Shown one piece after another: positions 13,541 to 23,685 of a stretch of 64,000 nucleotides of DNA. Origin of the DNA: Fistulifera solaris (lineage: Eukaryota; Bacillariophyta; Bacillariophyceae; Naviculales; Stauroneidaceae); NCBI GenBank assembly GCA_030295235.1, contig AP026125.1, forward strand, positions 1,860,001 through 1,924,000. The letters run 5' to 3'. Both the position numbers and the translations under genes were made by a program. The notes beneath the pieces were generated by a model. The model saw only the letters and a program-made list of their open reading frames with translations. It did no database searches and had not been told where the DNA came from. Numbering within the stretch: the first letter of the stretch is position 1; the number at the start of each line of letters is the position of its first letter.

Positions 13541-15368
13541 ATGCCGTCCTTCGAAATAAAAGTGGAAGCGTTTGATGATGTGTTAAACAGCGACTTGAAA
13601 GAATCCAAGGTTCTCATTGGAGCCATCGATCAAGGAACGAGCAGCACTCGATTTCTGGTGTTCTCGAAAGGCGGAAAGATTGTGGCATCGGCACAAATGG
13701 AACATACGCAGATTTTTATGCCGGGTCATGCCGGCTGGCATGAACATGATCCATTGGAAATATGGAACAATACAAAAGCTTGTATTGCAGCCGTTTTCAA
13801 GATCCTTCAAAAGAAAGGCTTTAACGTGAACAGCACTGGCGACGGTGGCGCTAAAGCAATCTCTCTCGCAGCCATCGGAATTACGAATCAACGCGAAACG
13901 ACTATTGCATGGAATAAAGCTACTGGTAAACCGTACTACAATGCGATTGTTTGGGATGATACTCGCACTACATCGATTGCTTTTCATCTGGCGGCAGGAA
14001 ACATCAATAAACTTCGCTCCAGAACTGGATTGCCTCTTGCAAGTTACTTCGCTGGAACAAAAGTTAAATGGTTGTTAGATAACATAGAGGAGCTTCAGAA
14101 AGATCTAGCAAACCCTGTCACACGTGATCAGGTGGCCTTTGGAACCGTCGATTCATGGCTCGTCTTCCAACTAACAGGAGCACAAGCTTCATCCCCCGGC
14201 GTTGCAAACGTGGGCGGCATTTTCGTAACGGATGTTACCAACGCAAGCCGATGGCTTTTCATGGATCTAAAGTCACAAAAGTGGGACAAGGACCTGGTGG
14301 ATATGGTTTGCGCATCGCACGATCTACCCGTCGAGACTGCTTTACCGATGATATGCCCCAGCAGCCACGTTTACGGAATGTGCAACGGTCAATGTGGGGT
14401 GGATGAGTTGTATCAAGTCCCCATTGCTGCTATTTTAGGAGATCAGCAAGCTGCTCTATTTGGTCAGACGGCTTTCCTGCCCGGCGAAGCTAAGAATACT
14501 TACGGAACAGGTCTTTTCCTCATGATGAATACCGGAACGGAGGCAGTAGATAGCTCGCACGGACTTCTTACTACGATCGCCTACCAGATAGGAACCACAG
14601 GTTCAGTCAACTACGCTTTGGAAGGAAGCGTTTCGCATTCAGGAAGCACAATTCAGTGGCTTCGCGACCAGTTAGGTATCATAGCGAACGCATCTGAATC
14701 GGAAACCTTGGCTGAAACGACCCCCTGACAATGAAGGCTTGTACATGGTGCCAGCATTCTCAGGACTATTTGCACCTTACTGGCGATCAGATGCTCGTGC
14801 CTGCATTGTTGGGATGACAGCCTCTCACCACAAAGGGCATCTTTGCCGCGCCGCCATTGAAGCTACTGCATACCAAACAAAAGATATTTTCGATGCTATA
14901 ACGGCCGACTCGTGTGTGAGTCTCAGGACCTTGAAGGTTGACGGAGGAGGTACACATAATGATTTGCTAATGCAGTTTCAAGCTGATATAATTGGCGTAC
15001 CAGTCATCAAACCGGTCGTGATGGAGACAACATCCATTGGTGCTGCGTTCGCTGCTGGGCTAGCTGTTGGCGTTTGGGAAGGGTTGGACGAACTCCGCAA
15101 GCTATGGTCAGCGTCAAAGTTCTGCGAGCCCAAGATGGACCCTTTTACGAGAGAAAAGTATTGCACAGAGTGGCAAAAGGCTGTGACAAAAAGTTTGGGA
15201 TGGATTGATGTAGGTGATGAGGATCAAGAAGATGAAACATTTTTGGATGCTCGATCTGGTGAAGAAACGCCGCTTAGACCTCATAACAGCTTCCAAACTG
15301 TGGTGCTTCTCGGTGCAGCTGTAATGGCTGGATTTGTCCTGGGTAGAAGAACTAGTCGCTTAAACTAA
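13541..15368 (+). CDS. Glycerol kinase with C-terminal membrane anchor
   Basis: ATP:glycerol 3-phosphotransferase of the FGGY family, making glycerol-3-phosphate for glycerolipid synthesis or glycerol use. The N-terminal FGGY domain has the phosphate-binding IGAIDQGTSSTR, the substrate region GWHEHDPLEIW, ITNQRETTIAWNKATGKPYYNAIVWDDTRT and GTVDSWLVFQLTG. The second domain has AILGDQQAALFGQ, TYGTGLFLMMNTG and VPAFSGLFAPYW. Reading breaks at the five-C run 14721-14725: removing one C joins ...AETTP directly to DNEGLYMVPAFSG, exactly as the family expects, so I treat 13541-15368 as one gene of about 608 residues. The last 20 or so residues form a hydrophobic segment (VVLLGAAVMAGFVLG) followed by RRTSR. 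This suggests a tail anchor, perhaps in the mitochondrial outer membrane as in some animal isoforms. No introns. Confidence 0.93.
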
Positions 15369-15546
15369 TTAGTTCAACACCTTATTTGCCTTTACGAAAG
15401 AAGCGTAATGCATTTTAACATGACACATGAAACCTACAAGTACAAATAGATCAAAGAGGATCTCAAATTCATAATACCTTGTAGCCGTAGTAGCTTTTTA
15501 CTTGTTTTTTAATGTCTCTATATACTTTTAGGTTTGTTGATTGAAT
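15369..15546. other. Spacer between glycerol kinase and 5S rRNA
   Basis: No gene seen; AT-rich 3' flank of the kinase gene leading into the 5S rRNA gene. Confidence 0.5.
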
Positions 15547-15665
15547 AGGAACGACCATACTACGATGACAGCACCGCTTCCCGTCTGCTCAGCGAAGTTA
15601 AGCATCGTCAGGCCCGGTTAGTACTACGGTGGGGGACCACGTTGGAATCCCGGGTGTTGTTCTTT
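15547..15665 (+). rRNA. 5S ribosomal RNA
   Basis: About 119 nt matching the eukaryotic 5S rRNA pattern. The 5' arm ACGACCATAC is followed by AGCGAAGTTAAGCATCG, GGCCCGGTTAGTAC, then GGGTGTTGTTCTTT. The 5' AGGAAC pairs with GTTCTT at the 3' end to close helix I. The GAAGTTAAGC to GGTTAGTAC stretch also serves as the internal RNA polymerase III control region (boxes A and C). A T-rich stretch follows. It is a single unit lying between protein genes, not part of a tandem or rDNA-linked array in this window. Ends are set by the helix and could be off by 1-2 nt. Confidence 0.95.
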
Positions 15666-15891
15666 GCAATTTTCGACCGCCGACGAACATCACCAATCAA
15701 TAATCCTGGTACAGTACTGATGGTCCTTATTTACTTTCTATTCAAACAACAGCACGTTACCAGGTACCTGGTACAAGCTTTAGAATAATTTTGTAGCAAG
15801 CGGTAATCCGTAAAGCGATAAGACCCGTGGCAAAAGAAAAGAGGTTACAGCGCCGATTCGACCAGTTTTCCTGAGTGTCACCATCGTCAAA

Positions 15892-16557
15892 ATGATTTTG
15901 GCTCAACGTTACCGTATATTAGCACTACTTTTGTGCTCTCCTTGTCTGGTTGAATCCTTCGCCGCAAAGAAAAAAGGAGGCAGCGTGGCCAAAAGCAGCA
16001 AGGGATTCGGAGTGCCGCCCGAGTCACTGGAAAGTGTGCTTTCCAAATTCCCAACACGCCTCCCGGATAACGCCGACGACCTCCCCTGCCCTTGCGGATC
16101 ATCTCAAACGTATGGCAGTTGCTGTGCACCTTTTCACCGATACGAAAAACAATGCCTGGCGACAACTGATGTGCTTCGGTCTCGGTACTCGGCTTTTAAG
16201 TATCGACTGATCCAGTACGTGATGGATACGACCCACGAAACGTGCCGAGACTATCGCGAGAACCGCATAGCTTGGGCAAAGGACTTGCACAAAGCGGGAA
16301 TGTTTGATTCCTACGAATTTGTTGGTATAGAAGCTGGACCAGAAGTTCCAGGAAAAAACGAAAATGAGGGCTTCATTACATTTCAAGTAAGACTGCGGGC
16401 GAAGGGAGTGGGATTAGAGCAATCAAAGGGCTCTGAAACGATTGTGAAGGAAAAGTCCAGATTCTTGCGTGATCCCACTACAGGAGTATGGAGCTACGCA
16501 AGTGGCGAAGTTCGAGCGGACGTAGCTGGTTTAGAAGATACCATTTTGAACCCGTAA
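15892..16557 (+). CDS. YchJ-like SEC-C motif protein, probably plastid-targeted
   Basis: A 221-residue protein related to bacterial YchJ/UPF0225. The SEC-C zinc-binding motif CPCGSSQTYGSCC sits near residues 65-78, followed by the family's LRSRYSAFKYRLIQYVMDTTH and a NTF2-like C-terminal fold (GFITFQVRLRAKG, KSRFLRDPTTGVWSYASG). The N-terminus is a signal peptide (LALLLCSPCLVES) followed by FAAKKK. That matches the phenylalanine at +1 used by diatoms for import into complex plastids. Bacterial relatives lack this presequence, so a plastid location is inferred. Molecular function of YchJ is not established. Single exon; frame intact. Confidence 0.85.
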   Translation: MILAQRYRILALLLCSPCLVESFAAKKKGGSVAKSSKGFGVPPESLESVLSKFPTRLPDNADDLPCPCGSSQTYGSCCAPFHRYEKQCLATTDVLRSRYSAFKYRLIQYVMDTTHETCRDYRENRIAWAKDLHKAGMFDSYEFVGIEAGPEVPGKNENEGFITFQVRLRAKGVGLEQSKGSETIVKEKSRFLRDPTTGVWSYASGEVRADVAGLEDTILNP

Positions 16558-17040
16558 AATCTTTTTAAGTCTCAACACGAAGACAACTCCAAATTCTTCT
16601 AGCCGGGTACTGGAAGCGACTTGCTGTAAAGGGTGATGCTCCTCTAGCATTAGCTAAAAGTGGGAAGTTGTAGTTATTGCTATAAAGACCGAAAGTTGCC
16701 ACGAAGTTTCATGACTGTAATTCATTCGGTCTTGCGAATTAATTACACCTTAACCTTATCGAACAGTCACCATTTTTTACGACTCCTCTTCTACAGATTG
16801 TTATCATTGTGGGGCTTCAATCCCGTCTTTCCCTGATGAGTCACGAGTGTCGACCGCGTTCTTTTTCTGTTCGAATGGAAAAATTCTTCTGAAAATTAAA
16901 ATCTTCTCTTCGCAAAACCAACCCATCACATTGCAGAATAGACATTTGCTCGGCATTGGTTCTTCTCTAGCGACCGTTATTGCAGTCGAATTGCTCTTCA
17001 TAATCTCAGGGGTCCCCGCAAAAAAATTAAAATTGCAATC
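16558..17040. other. Intergenic region, nothing recognised
   Basis: About 480 bp between the YchJ-like gene and the kinase-like gene. Short open frames here overlap the next start and show no family features. I see no RNA gene or repeat. Confidence 0.5.
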
Positions 17041-18147
17041 ATGATAACAGGCTTCGCTTTACTGTACAGCCTCCTGCTGCTCACCTTGACACATTCCTTC
17101 GTCGTGGACCGACCGACTATCCGATCAAAGACAACTGCGCAATTTGCTTCAGTTCTTTCCGATGCAAGCCTCCAAAGCGACTATTTTCTCGACGGCAGTG
17201 CTATAAGTACATCCGGGAAAGCAGCAATTCATTCCGGATTTCGCAAGTGTCCCGTGACCGGTGAGCGTTGTGGGCTGCCCTTGGTCATCAAGTCTTCTAC
17301 AAACATACAAGCTATACTCAGAGAACTCGAGAATTACAGAAAAGTAGCCAACAATGAAGTCTTTGCGCAAATATGGGATAGTCTGATTCCGAAAGACTCG
17401 CAGGTGTATTTCGCCACAACAGCCGCCATTATTATGGAAAAAGGTGATTGCGATTTACTCGACTTTTTGAGAGACAACGGACCGATGGAGGGCCAAACAC
17501 TACGAGAGGCAGCCACGCAGGTAGCAAACTGTGTCAAAGCAGTACACGATAGTCAAATGGTGTGGACCGAGGTCAAATCGGAGAATTTCGTTCTTTGCAA
17601 CGGCGTCATCAAAGGCATTGACTTGGAATCTGCCGTTCCGTTGGGGAGCTGTGTGATTGACTTTACACCCAAAACGAGTCCGCCGGAATTCGCTCTGGGT
17701 TTCCTCAAAGGTCGACCCAAGGAAAATGAAATGGCCTTCGACTTTGACGTGTGGTCTCTAGGGACGGTATATTACGAAATGGCGACGGGTGAACTCTTCC
17801 ATGACAAGAAGCACATATTGGAAGTTGCCGAAATCATCATGCATTTGACGCAGTCGGATTTAGACGCATTCTTGCTCCACAAAGTTGCAGATCCTGTCTT
17901 CCGCGATTTGATTGGATCATGCCTTAGCTTGGATCGGGCTAGACGGCCGACAGTCCATGAAGTCCTCCAACATCCGTTCATTGACGCTTCGTTTTCTCAC
18001 AGCAGTACCACTATTCAATCAGGCTCGCACCTTGATGTACTCACAACTCAATACATGGACGATTTAAAGGGTGCCACAAGTGACCCCTTCCACTCCCCTT
18101 CGAAGCAATCACGAAGGTCTTACAGTCCGTCGTTTTGTAGCCCTTAG
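17041..18147 (+). CDS. Protein-kinase-like protein with altered catalytic loop and signal/plastid presequence
   Basis: A 368-residue protein. Residues 1-20 form a signal peptide (LLYSLLLLTLTHS) followed by FVVDRP, compatible with plastid import. Residues about 60-320 follow the protein kinase fold: a possible VIK lysine (LPLVIKSS), an ATTAAIIMEKGDCDLLDFL hinge, an HRD-type loop, DVWSLGTVYYEMATGELF (subdomain IX) and RRPTVHEVLQHPFI (subdomain XI). The HRD loop reads WTEVKSEN at residues 175-182, so Glu stands where the catalytic Asp is expected. The DFG motif is replaced by DLES (194-197). The glycine-rich loop is not obvious. It could be a pseudokinase or a divergent kinase. A Ser-rich tail follows. 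Single exon, frame intact. Confidence 0.75.
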   Translation: MITGFALLYSLLLLTLTHSFVVDRPTIRSKTTAQFASVLSDASLQSDYFLDGSAISTSGKAAIHSGFRKCPVTGERCGLPLVIKSSTNIQAILRELENYRKVANNEVFAQIWDSLIPKDSQVYFATTAAIIMEKGDCDLLDFLRDNGPMEGQTLREAATQVANCVKAVHDSQMVWTEVKSENFVLCNGVIKGIDLESAVPLGSCVIDFTPKTSPPEFALGFLKGRPKENEMAFDFDVWSLGTVYYEMATGELFHDKKHILEVAEIIMHLTQSDLDAFLLHKVADPVFRDLIGSCLSLDRARRPTVHEVLQHPFIDASFSHSSTTIQSGSHLDVLTTQYMDDLKGATSDPFHSPSKQSRRSYSPSFCSP

Positions 18148-18385
18148 ATGGCAATCCAACCCTTGAGTGCACTCATTCAGCAAAATATCTTTGTTTGTAG
18201 ATCGCAACGTCCCATATTGACAAAATACAACATTTGAATCTCTGTACACATTCACCTAACTAACTAAATAACTTACTTTTTTAAAGCCAAATTTTTAACT
18301 GGCTCATTATGTCACCGTTCGCGACGATGTGTAACAATAAGCATGTTTGCTGATGAATACCTAAGCGTATACATCGATAAATTAT

Positions 18386-19060
18386 TACGGCGGCTACGTA
18401 AAATTCGCGTAGACACTGGAAGCGCTGTATCTTTGGACTGTTTCATGTTCCAGTGTCAAATCAACGTCGGTTATTGTTTCATGAGTCGCATTAGCGATGT
18501 CTGGGCAAAGTATTTCTGACATTGTTGTCCAGAAGACGCGAGAAATGGTGTGCTCGAAATTACACAATCTCCGGGTATCCCCTCTGTCGATAAATTTCCC
18601 TACGAGAGCTACGTGAAAACTACGTAGACATTCGAAGTGTTGCATCACTCGTTCCGTCAACGTTTTGTTTTCAAATTAAAGGCGATTGTTGCTTTCGGAT
18701 ACAATATAGACACTGTGGGCAAGGAAAGATTGACATCTGTGCAATGTAGATCCAAGAACTGGACGATGGCAAAATATTCAATATCCGGGTACCCCTGCAG
18801 AGATAAATTTCCTACGGCGGCTACGTAAAATTCGCGTAGACACTGGAAGCGCTGTATCTTTGGACTGTTTCATATTCCAGTGTCAAATCAACGTCGGTTA
18901 TTGTTTCATGAGTCGCATTAGCGATGTCTGGGCAAAGTATGGCTGACATTGTTGTCCAAAAGACGCGAGAAATGGTGTGCTCGAAATTACACAATCTCCG
19001 GGTATCCCCTCTGTCGATAAATTTCCCTACGAGAGCTACGTGAAATCACGTGGACATTCG
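18386..19060. repeat. Tandem array of a 213-bp repeat with a conserved 30-bp box
   Basis: Three copies of a box reading roughly CCGGGTATCCCCTCTGTCGA followed by TAAATTTCC begin at 18571, 18785 and 18998, so the period is 213-214 bp. Monomers alternate between two versions: about 235 bp at 18386-18620 is nearly identical to 18815-19047 (offset 427 = 2 x 213.5). The intervening monomer is more diverged but aligns at its start, with inverted CTACGTAG-type palindromes. The same family occurs at 52.5 kb and, decayed, at 54.9 kb. No coding capacity. Confidence 0.85.
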
Positions 19061-19233
19061 AAGCTTTTCTTTTTTTCATGCGTTGACGTATTGCAGTCAA
19101 TTTCCACAAAGGTGAAAGCGTTGATTGTTCAAAGAGAGAGACTGTCTTTCGCATGGCAATTATATTCCCCTTGCGCATGGGATCAAAATACTTCCGCCTT
19201 ACAGGCGTAACAGGCGTAAGCGACAAATATTGT

Positions 19234-19241
19234 TGACGTCA
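19234..19241. promoter_or_regulatory. TGACGTCA site upstream of EFG1
   Basis: A perfect palindromic CRE/bZIP-type octamer about 72 bp upstream of the EFG1 start codon. TGACGT elements are known as cAMP/CO2-responsive elements in Phaeodactylum. Function here is only inferred from position. Confidence 0.35.
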
Positions 19242-19312
19242 TGTACACTATGAGATACAGTCGGCTACAGCGTTTTGTTGTCCAGTAAAATTTCCACCAA
19301 GCAACCACGACC

Positions 19313-20607
19313 ATGGCGGCAAATGCTTCCCAGGTATTGTTCTCTCAACGAAAATCATCTCTCTCTCCCCTTCATAAAATTGACAAATACGGCGCGTTGC
19401 ATTCTATTACACTACAAATGGTTAAGGCCCCATCATCTCACGCTCTAGATCGAAAGTTCAAGCCGTGGCGGAGAGGTAAATCACAAAATTCCAACAAACG
19501 CTCGTCGCTCAAACAGCAATTACGAGGACACGAAAGACTCTTGAAAAAGTCAACCGATGATGCCCACAGACAGAGCCTGCTGCAAAAAATAGAAGAACTG
19601 AAACACGAAATAGCGAACAAAGAAGTGGCAGAAAAAGAACGCAAGAATGCGAAACAATCTCACGGCAGTCGTTTTCTCGAGCGACAGAAACTTGTTCGCA
19701 TGCAACACAACGCACAGAAGGAAGAGAATTCAGAACAACTGGATCGCGTCGCATTAGATCAAATCTACGTAGGCCATTTCCCCTTGGATACAAAGTATTT
19801 GTGTTTATTTCGAAACGGTCAGCGCCGAAAAGACCCGCTGAAAGTGCTATCGCAACGGTCGCGAATACGACATCGAATATTGTATCAACAGCTGGCTTTG
19901 GCCGAGCACAAAGATTGGATATCTGAGGATCAATATGCACGCGTCGAGAATATCAAGAAGAAGTTTTCCGCGTGGACTGTTCAGGAGGAGCGAACGTATT
20001 TCGGCCAGGAAGAAGATATCGCATCGAATAACGTGACCCCCAAAGATGATTCCAGATTTACTGCGGCTCCACAGCACGAGGCCGTTTTGGCAGCAGCTGA
20101 ACAAATCGAGAAAGAACTGGAAAATGAAGCTGATCTTGATTCTCATGAGGAAGACGAGAGTTCCTCAGATAGTGAGTCCGAAATCGATCCTCTTCAATCA
20201 AGCGTGAAACGACAAAAGAAAGTCTGCCATCATCCCGCAATGATCCGAAGGAAAATGATTCTACTGCTGATAGCTCGTCAGATGATTCTTCGACAGGCAG
20301 TAATTCTTCAGGTGAAAGTAACTCCAATCGAAGAGATATTGTAAACGAGGATACATCGGGTATGGACACAAATGACAACGCTGCCTTTGTCGCTGACGAG
20401 GATGACGACTTCTTCGTCGACCTAGACGACAAGAAAGCTTCTGAGGAAAACCCTTTCTTCAATCCGCGACAAAACGTTGAACCCTTCATCGCGCCAAAAG
20501 GTGACAAGTCGAAGGGATGGTCCACACAGAAGCAACGACCCGGACAATGGCAAGGTAAGAAAGACCGTCCACCAAACTTCAAAAAGAGGCGCGGAAATCA
20601 TAAATAG
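19313..20607 (+). CDS. EFG1: rRNA-processing protein EFG1
   Basis: Nucleolar protein for early pre-rRNA cleavages and 18S rRNA production. The N-terminal half has the EFG1 layout: a basic start (KFKPWRRGKSQNSNKR), SLKQQLRGHERLLKKS, a long coiled coil with many K/E residues, GSRFLERQKLVRM, and then LDQIYVGHFPLDTKYLCLF. A second helical block contains RSRIRHRILYQQLALAEHKDW. The C-terminal third is an acidic Ser/Asp tail ending in a basic KKDRPPNFKKRRGNHK, a likely nucleolar signal. The frame breaks at the AAA run 20219-20221. One more A joins the acidic tail without interruption, giving about 431 residues. Converges on the DNAJC11-like gene with an 80-bp spacer. Confidence 0.8.
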
Positions 20608-20686
20608 CAATGTAGAGCAAACGTTTAGTAAGATATAATTGATGATGTTCTTTTTATGAACATTGAATATGCTAGCATTTGGAAAT

Positions 20687-22313
20687 CTAGAAATGTGTCA
20701 AACCTATTCGCTCTTCCGAAATCTGTATTGCTTCAGCATTTGGTAGAACCAGCTCTTCGTCGTCGAATACTTCAAGCTCATAATAGGAGTTTCCATGTTG
20801 ATATTGTATCCAAAGCTTTGGCATCTTTATAAGGGATGTTGCAGTTCTTCCAGTGTTCGGCTCGTAACGCCAAAGTCCCTTGAGAAACGAAACGATTGAA
20901 TCAACTCTTCCTTTCTTTGATCCGTCGATTAGTATTTCGTCTATTTGTTCATCAACTTTGCTTTCAACATCATAGAAGCCCAGCATATTCCGTTTTGAGT
21001 AAGAAGGTAACACTAACCGGGAATCTGCGACCCAGAACTGCAATGGAATTGTGACATCCCAGACCGAGTCTTCTTTCCCTTCTACAAAGTAAAGCGCCTT
21101 CTGAACCACCAGCCCACTTGAGCTTTTTTTCGCTTTCCATTCGAAGTTGCGCTTGTCGCTCCATGAATTCTTGCTGCATTTTCGCTTCTTGCTTCGACTT
21201 CTCCTTATTCATCTGCTGTTCTTTATCAATGACCTCGTCTTTGTGCCCTTCTTTGACAGAACCAATAACACCCGCAACGATATCTTGGATGATCCTTGAA
21301 ATCATTGAAACATATAGAGCTTGTAACGGGTACAAAGACCACAAAGTTTTTGGACCAGTTTGCAGGGAGGGCAGTTCAATGGGAATACGGAGTGTGAAAT
21401 CGCCCTGCATCCACGTAAACAACCACACCAGACCGTTTGTCAGTGGATTTCCATGAAAAAGCCCCACGCTCAGTTGAATTGGTGAATTCTTTGATCCAGT
21501 CTGAAGAAGGCTCCCGCCGACGTTCCAATTGGACCAAGATCCTCCCCGCCACGAGGCAAACAGATTCAGTCTGCGATTCGGAGATGACAACCGCGGACGA
21601 AGCGAAAGTGATAATGAAGGAGGGGAAACCTTATCGTTGCTCCAACCATAACGGACATTCCATTGATGAACGGTTTTTGATTGTAAGCCGACATGCATCT
21701 TATATCGTGGACCGCCGTTCTGTATTGGCTCTAGTTCACAGGCGGTGCGGACTGACAATCGTGAATCGATTTCTTGGACCGCCAAAACATTCATCTTCCA
21801 CACCTGTCGTTTCACAGGAATGCTTGTCGTTGGAATTTGACGATGTAAAGTAGCGGAGAATTGACTTTTCGAAGTAGAAAATGTTCCTCCCACGTGAGCT
21901 TGATGGCTCCCTTGTCCCGCACTGACACCAGCACCAAGTCGACACCCTGACCCCACATGATACGAAAAATTGCCGCTCGCCGTAGAATAACCCGTTCGTC
22001 CCCTCACAAGGGAAAATGTCTCCAGTCCTCCGTAACAATTCGCAGCAATTGGGAATCTCGAACGAACCGACATTGATGTACCTCTTTTCATAGAAATTCC
22101 TTCACCGGACCAGACGAGAGGAACTTCCATGACTGCTTTTTGACCTGTGGAGTCGAAATCTCCGGCTGGATCGGTTCGAGACCGACTGCGTACTTCACCC
22201 GCTGTACTTTTTCCAGCCTTCGGAACGGACAGTCGACGATCATCTGCATTCTCAAAAACAACTTCCAGTTCCTCGGACCATGACGGATCAACTTGACGCA
22301 GCGAATCCTCCAT
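20687..22313 (-). CDS. DNAJC11-like protein (DUF3395) without a visible J domain
   Basis: Resembles the middle and C-terminal regions of DNAJC11, a mitochondrial outer-membrane/MICOS-associated protein. A long Gly/Ser-rich strand-forming region, about residues 60-330, looks like the barrel-type domain of the family. It is followed by LYPLQALYVSMISRIIQDIVAG, a K/E/Q-rich coiled coil, and the DUF3395 domain with SGLVVQKALYFVEG, TIPLQFWVADSRLVLP, LWIQYQHGNSYYELEV and DDEELVLP. The seven-base T run 21124-21130 (A on the coding strand) breaks the frame; one base fewer restores SSSGLVVQ. No HPD-containing J domain is found upstream. The start is taken at the Met of MEDSLRQV (22313); an upstream Met at 22397 is possible. 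Confidence 0.7.
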
Positions 22314-22439
22314 CTCTTTGTTACTGCAGATTCTTTCACAAAGGCTAAACAACGTCCATTCCTGTTTTAAGAGAACAATCAACTTTATGCAATGCAAATA
22401 AGCGCGATGTATCTTTTAATGTATTATTTTATTTGTCGC

Positions 22440-22680
22440 CCAGAAAATTGGGTGCCCAGAAAACTGTGGGGATGGGATATTTTCACGTGTTTAGAAAATG
22501 TGAGGGAGTGATTTTTCACACCTCCAGAAAATGTGGGCAGTTGCGGTTTTCACGTGTCCAGAAAATGTGGGCAAGTGCTGTTTACACGTAGCCAGAAATT
22601 GTGAGCAGGTGCTGTTTCACGTCACCAGAAAATGTGTGCAAGTGCTGTTTCACGTCACCAGAAATTGTGGGCTTTTGTGC
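22440..22680. repeat. 33-bp minisatellite
   Basis: At least six imperfect units with the core CCAGAAAATGTGGGCAAGTG followed by CTGTTTCACGT. Cores start near 22524, 22558, 22592, 22625 and 22658, with weaker copies before. Period is 33-34 bp. Lies just upstream of the DNAJC11-like gene. Confidence 0.85.
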
Positions 22681-22714
22681 TATGATTTATTATTTTCGGT
22701 CACACAAAGGCCGT

Positions 22715-23060
22715 GTTGACGTTCCAGCAATTCTGGAATCGGTGTTTTGCATCCATCCGACGACCTGTGTGCCTTCCAGTGATTCTGGTATCGTTGTTCT
22801 GCATTGCACATTGATTTTGTGCACGTTCCAGAATTTCTGGAATCGATGGTAGTCGGTCACACAGAAATCCTGTCTATGTTCCAGAATTTCAGGAATCGGT
22901 CTTTTGGTCCTACAGCATCTCTGTCGGCATTCCAGAAAAGCTGCAATACAAGTAGGTGTTGGAAATCACACAGATATTATAAAGGACCGATTCCAGAAGT
23001 TCTGGGATCGGTGTTTTGCGTCACTCATTGTGTGCATTACAGAGATTCTGAATTTTTTAC
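22715..23060. repeat. 52-bp minisatellite with TTCCAGAA-TTCTGGAA palindromes
   Basis: Units begin with a near-perfect palindrome of the form TTCCAGAATTTCTGGAA at 22722, 22774, 22826, 22879, 22930 and 22991, with a weaker one near 23040. Spacing is 51-53 bp, except 61 for the last full unit. After the palindrome each unit tends to have ATCGGTGTTTTGC. TTCnnGAA is also the heat shock element half pattern. Confidence 0.85.
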
Positions 23061-23099
23061 TTATCATAAAATCTGGGAGTGTGATGTTTCACCCTAGGT

Positions 23100-23685
23100 G
23101 AGCATGTTTGGTCTAGTCTAATCATAAATCGTTGCAAAGTATTTAACTGGATACTTGTAGTCCAGTCGTAAACCACACAATCTTGCAACTTTCTTTCCAG
23201 ATTACATGTATGTCGATCACCGACCAAGCTTTAATGGACAAGAAACGGTCAACAATCTCCCATTAAAACCTCCACTCTATTTGACAGGGTTCATGGTAAC
23301 TTGTTGCTCCATTTGAAAGGCATTGGACGATTTCCCCTTTGTTTGATTTGAAGGCTACGTTTCACCATTAAGTAAGATGTAGGCGAGACTTCGTCACAGG
23401 CTGGTTTCAGTCACGAGCAATACTTGGCACCAAAGACTATAGTCTTTAGCTTGGCACAAGCTAAGAGTATCCGCGATTCAAGTCCAATTTCAAACGTTTA
23501 TCGATGTTTTTCCATTGCTGATCATCAACCTTTAAATCCATCACTTTGTTCAGACTGCCAGTATGGTGACGCTTGTGCTGAAGCTAACATAAAGACATTT
23601 TCTTTGTACGTTGTAGTTGAAGATTTATCATAAAACTATACTAAAACCATCAAGACCTTCATGCCTTCGAATGACAACGATAGTA
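23100..23685. other. Intergenic region, nothing recognised
   Basis: AT-rich spacer after the minisatellites. Short open frames only; no RNA gene or family match seen. Confidence 0.5.

Noticed and set aside
14721-14740. Programmed frameshift in glycerol kinase
   Set aside because: The family is not known to use one, and the same homopolymer pattern recurs in some 20 other places, so sequence error is simpler.
18386-19060. LTR or other retroelement
   Set aside because: No coding capacity, no primer-binding site or terminal repeat structure; the period of 213 bp indicates a tandem repeat.
22440-23060. CRISPR-like array
   Set aside because: Units are contiguous, imperfect and without unique spacers; these are minisatellites in a eukaryote.
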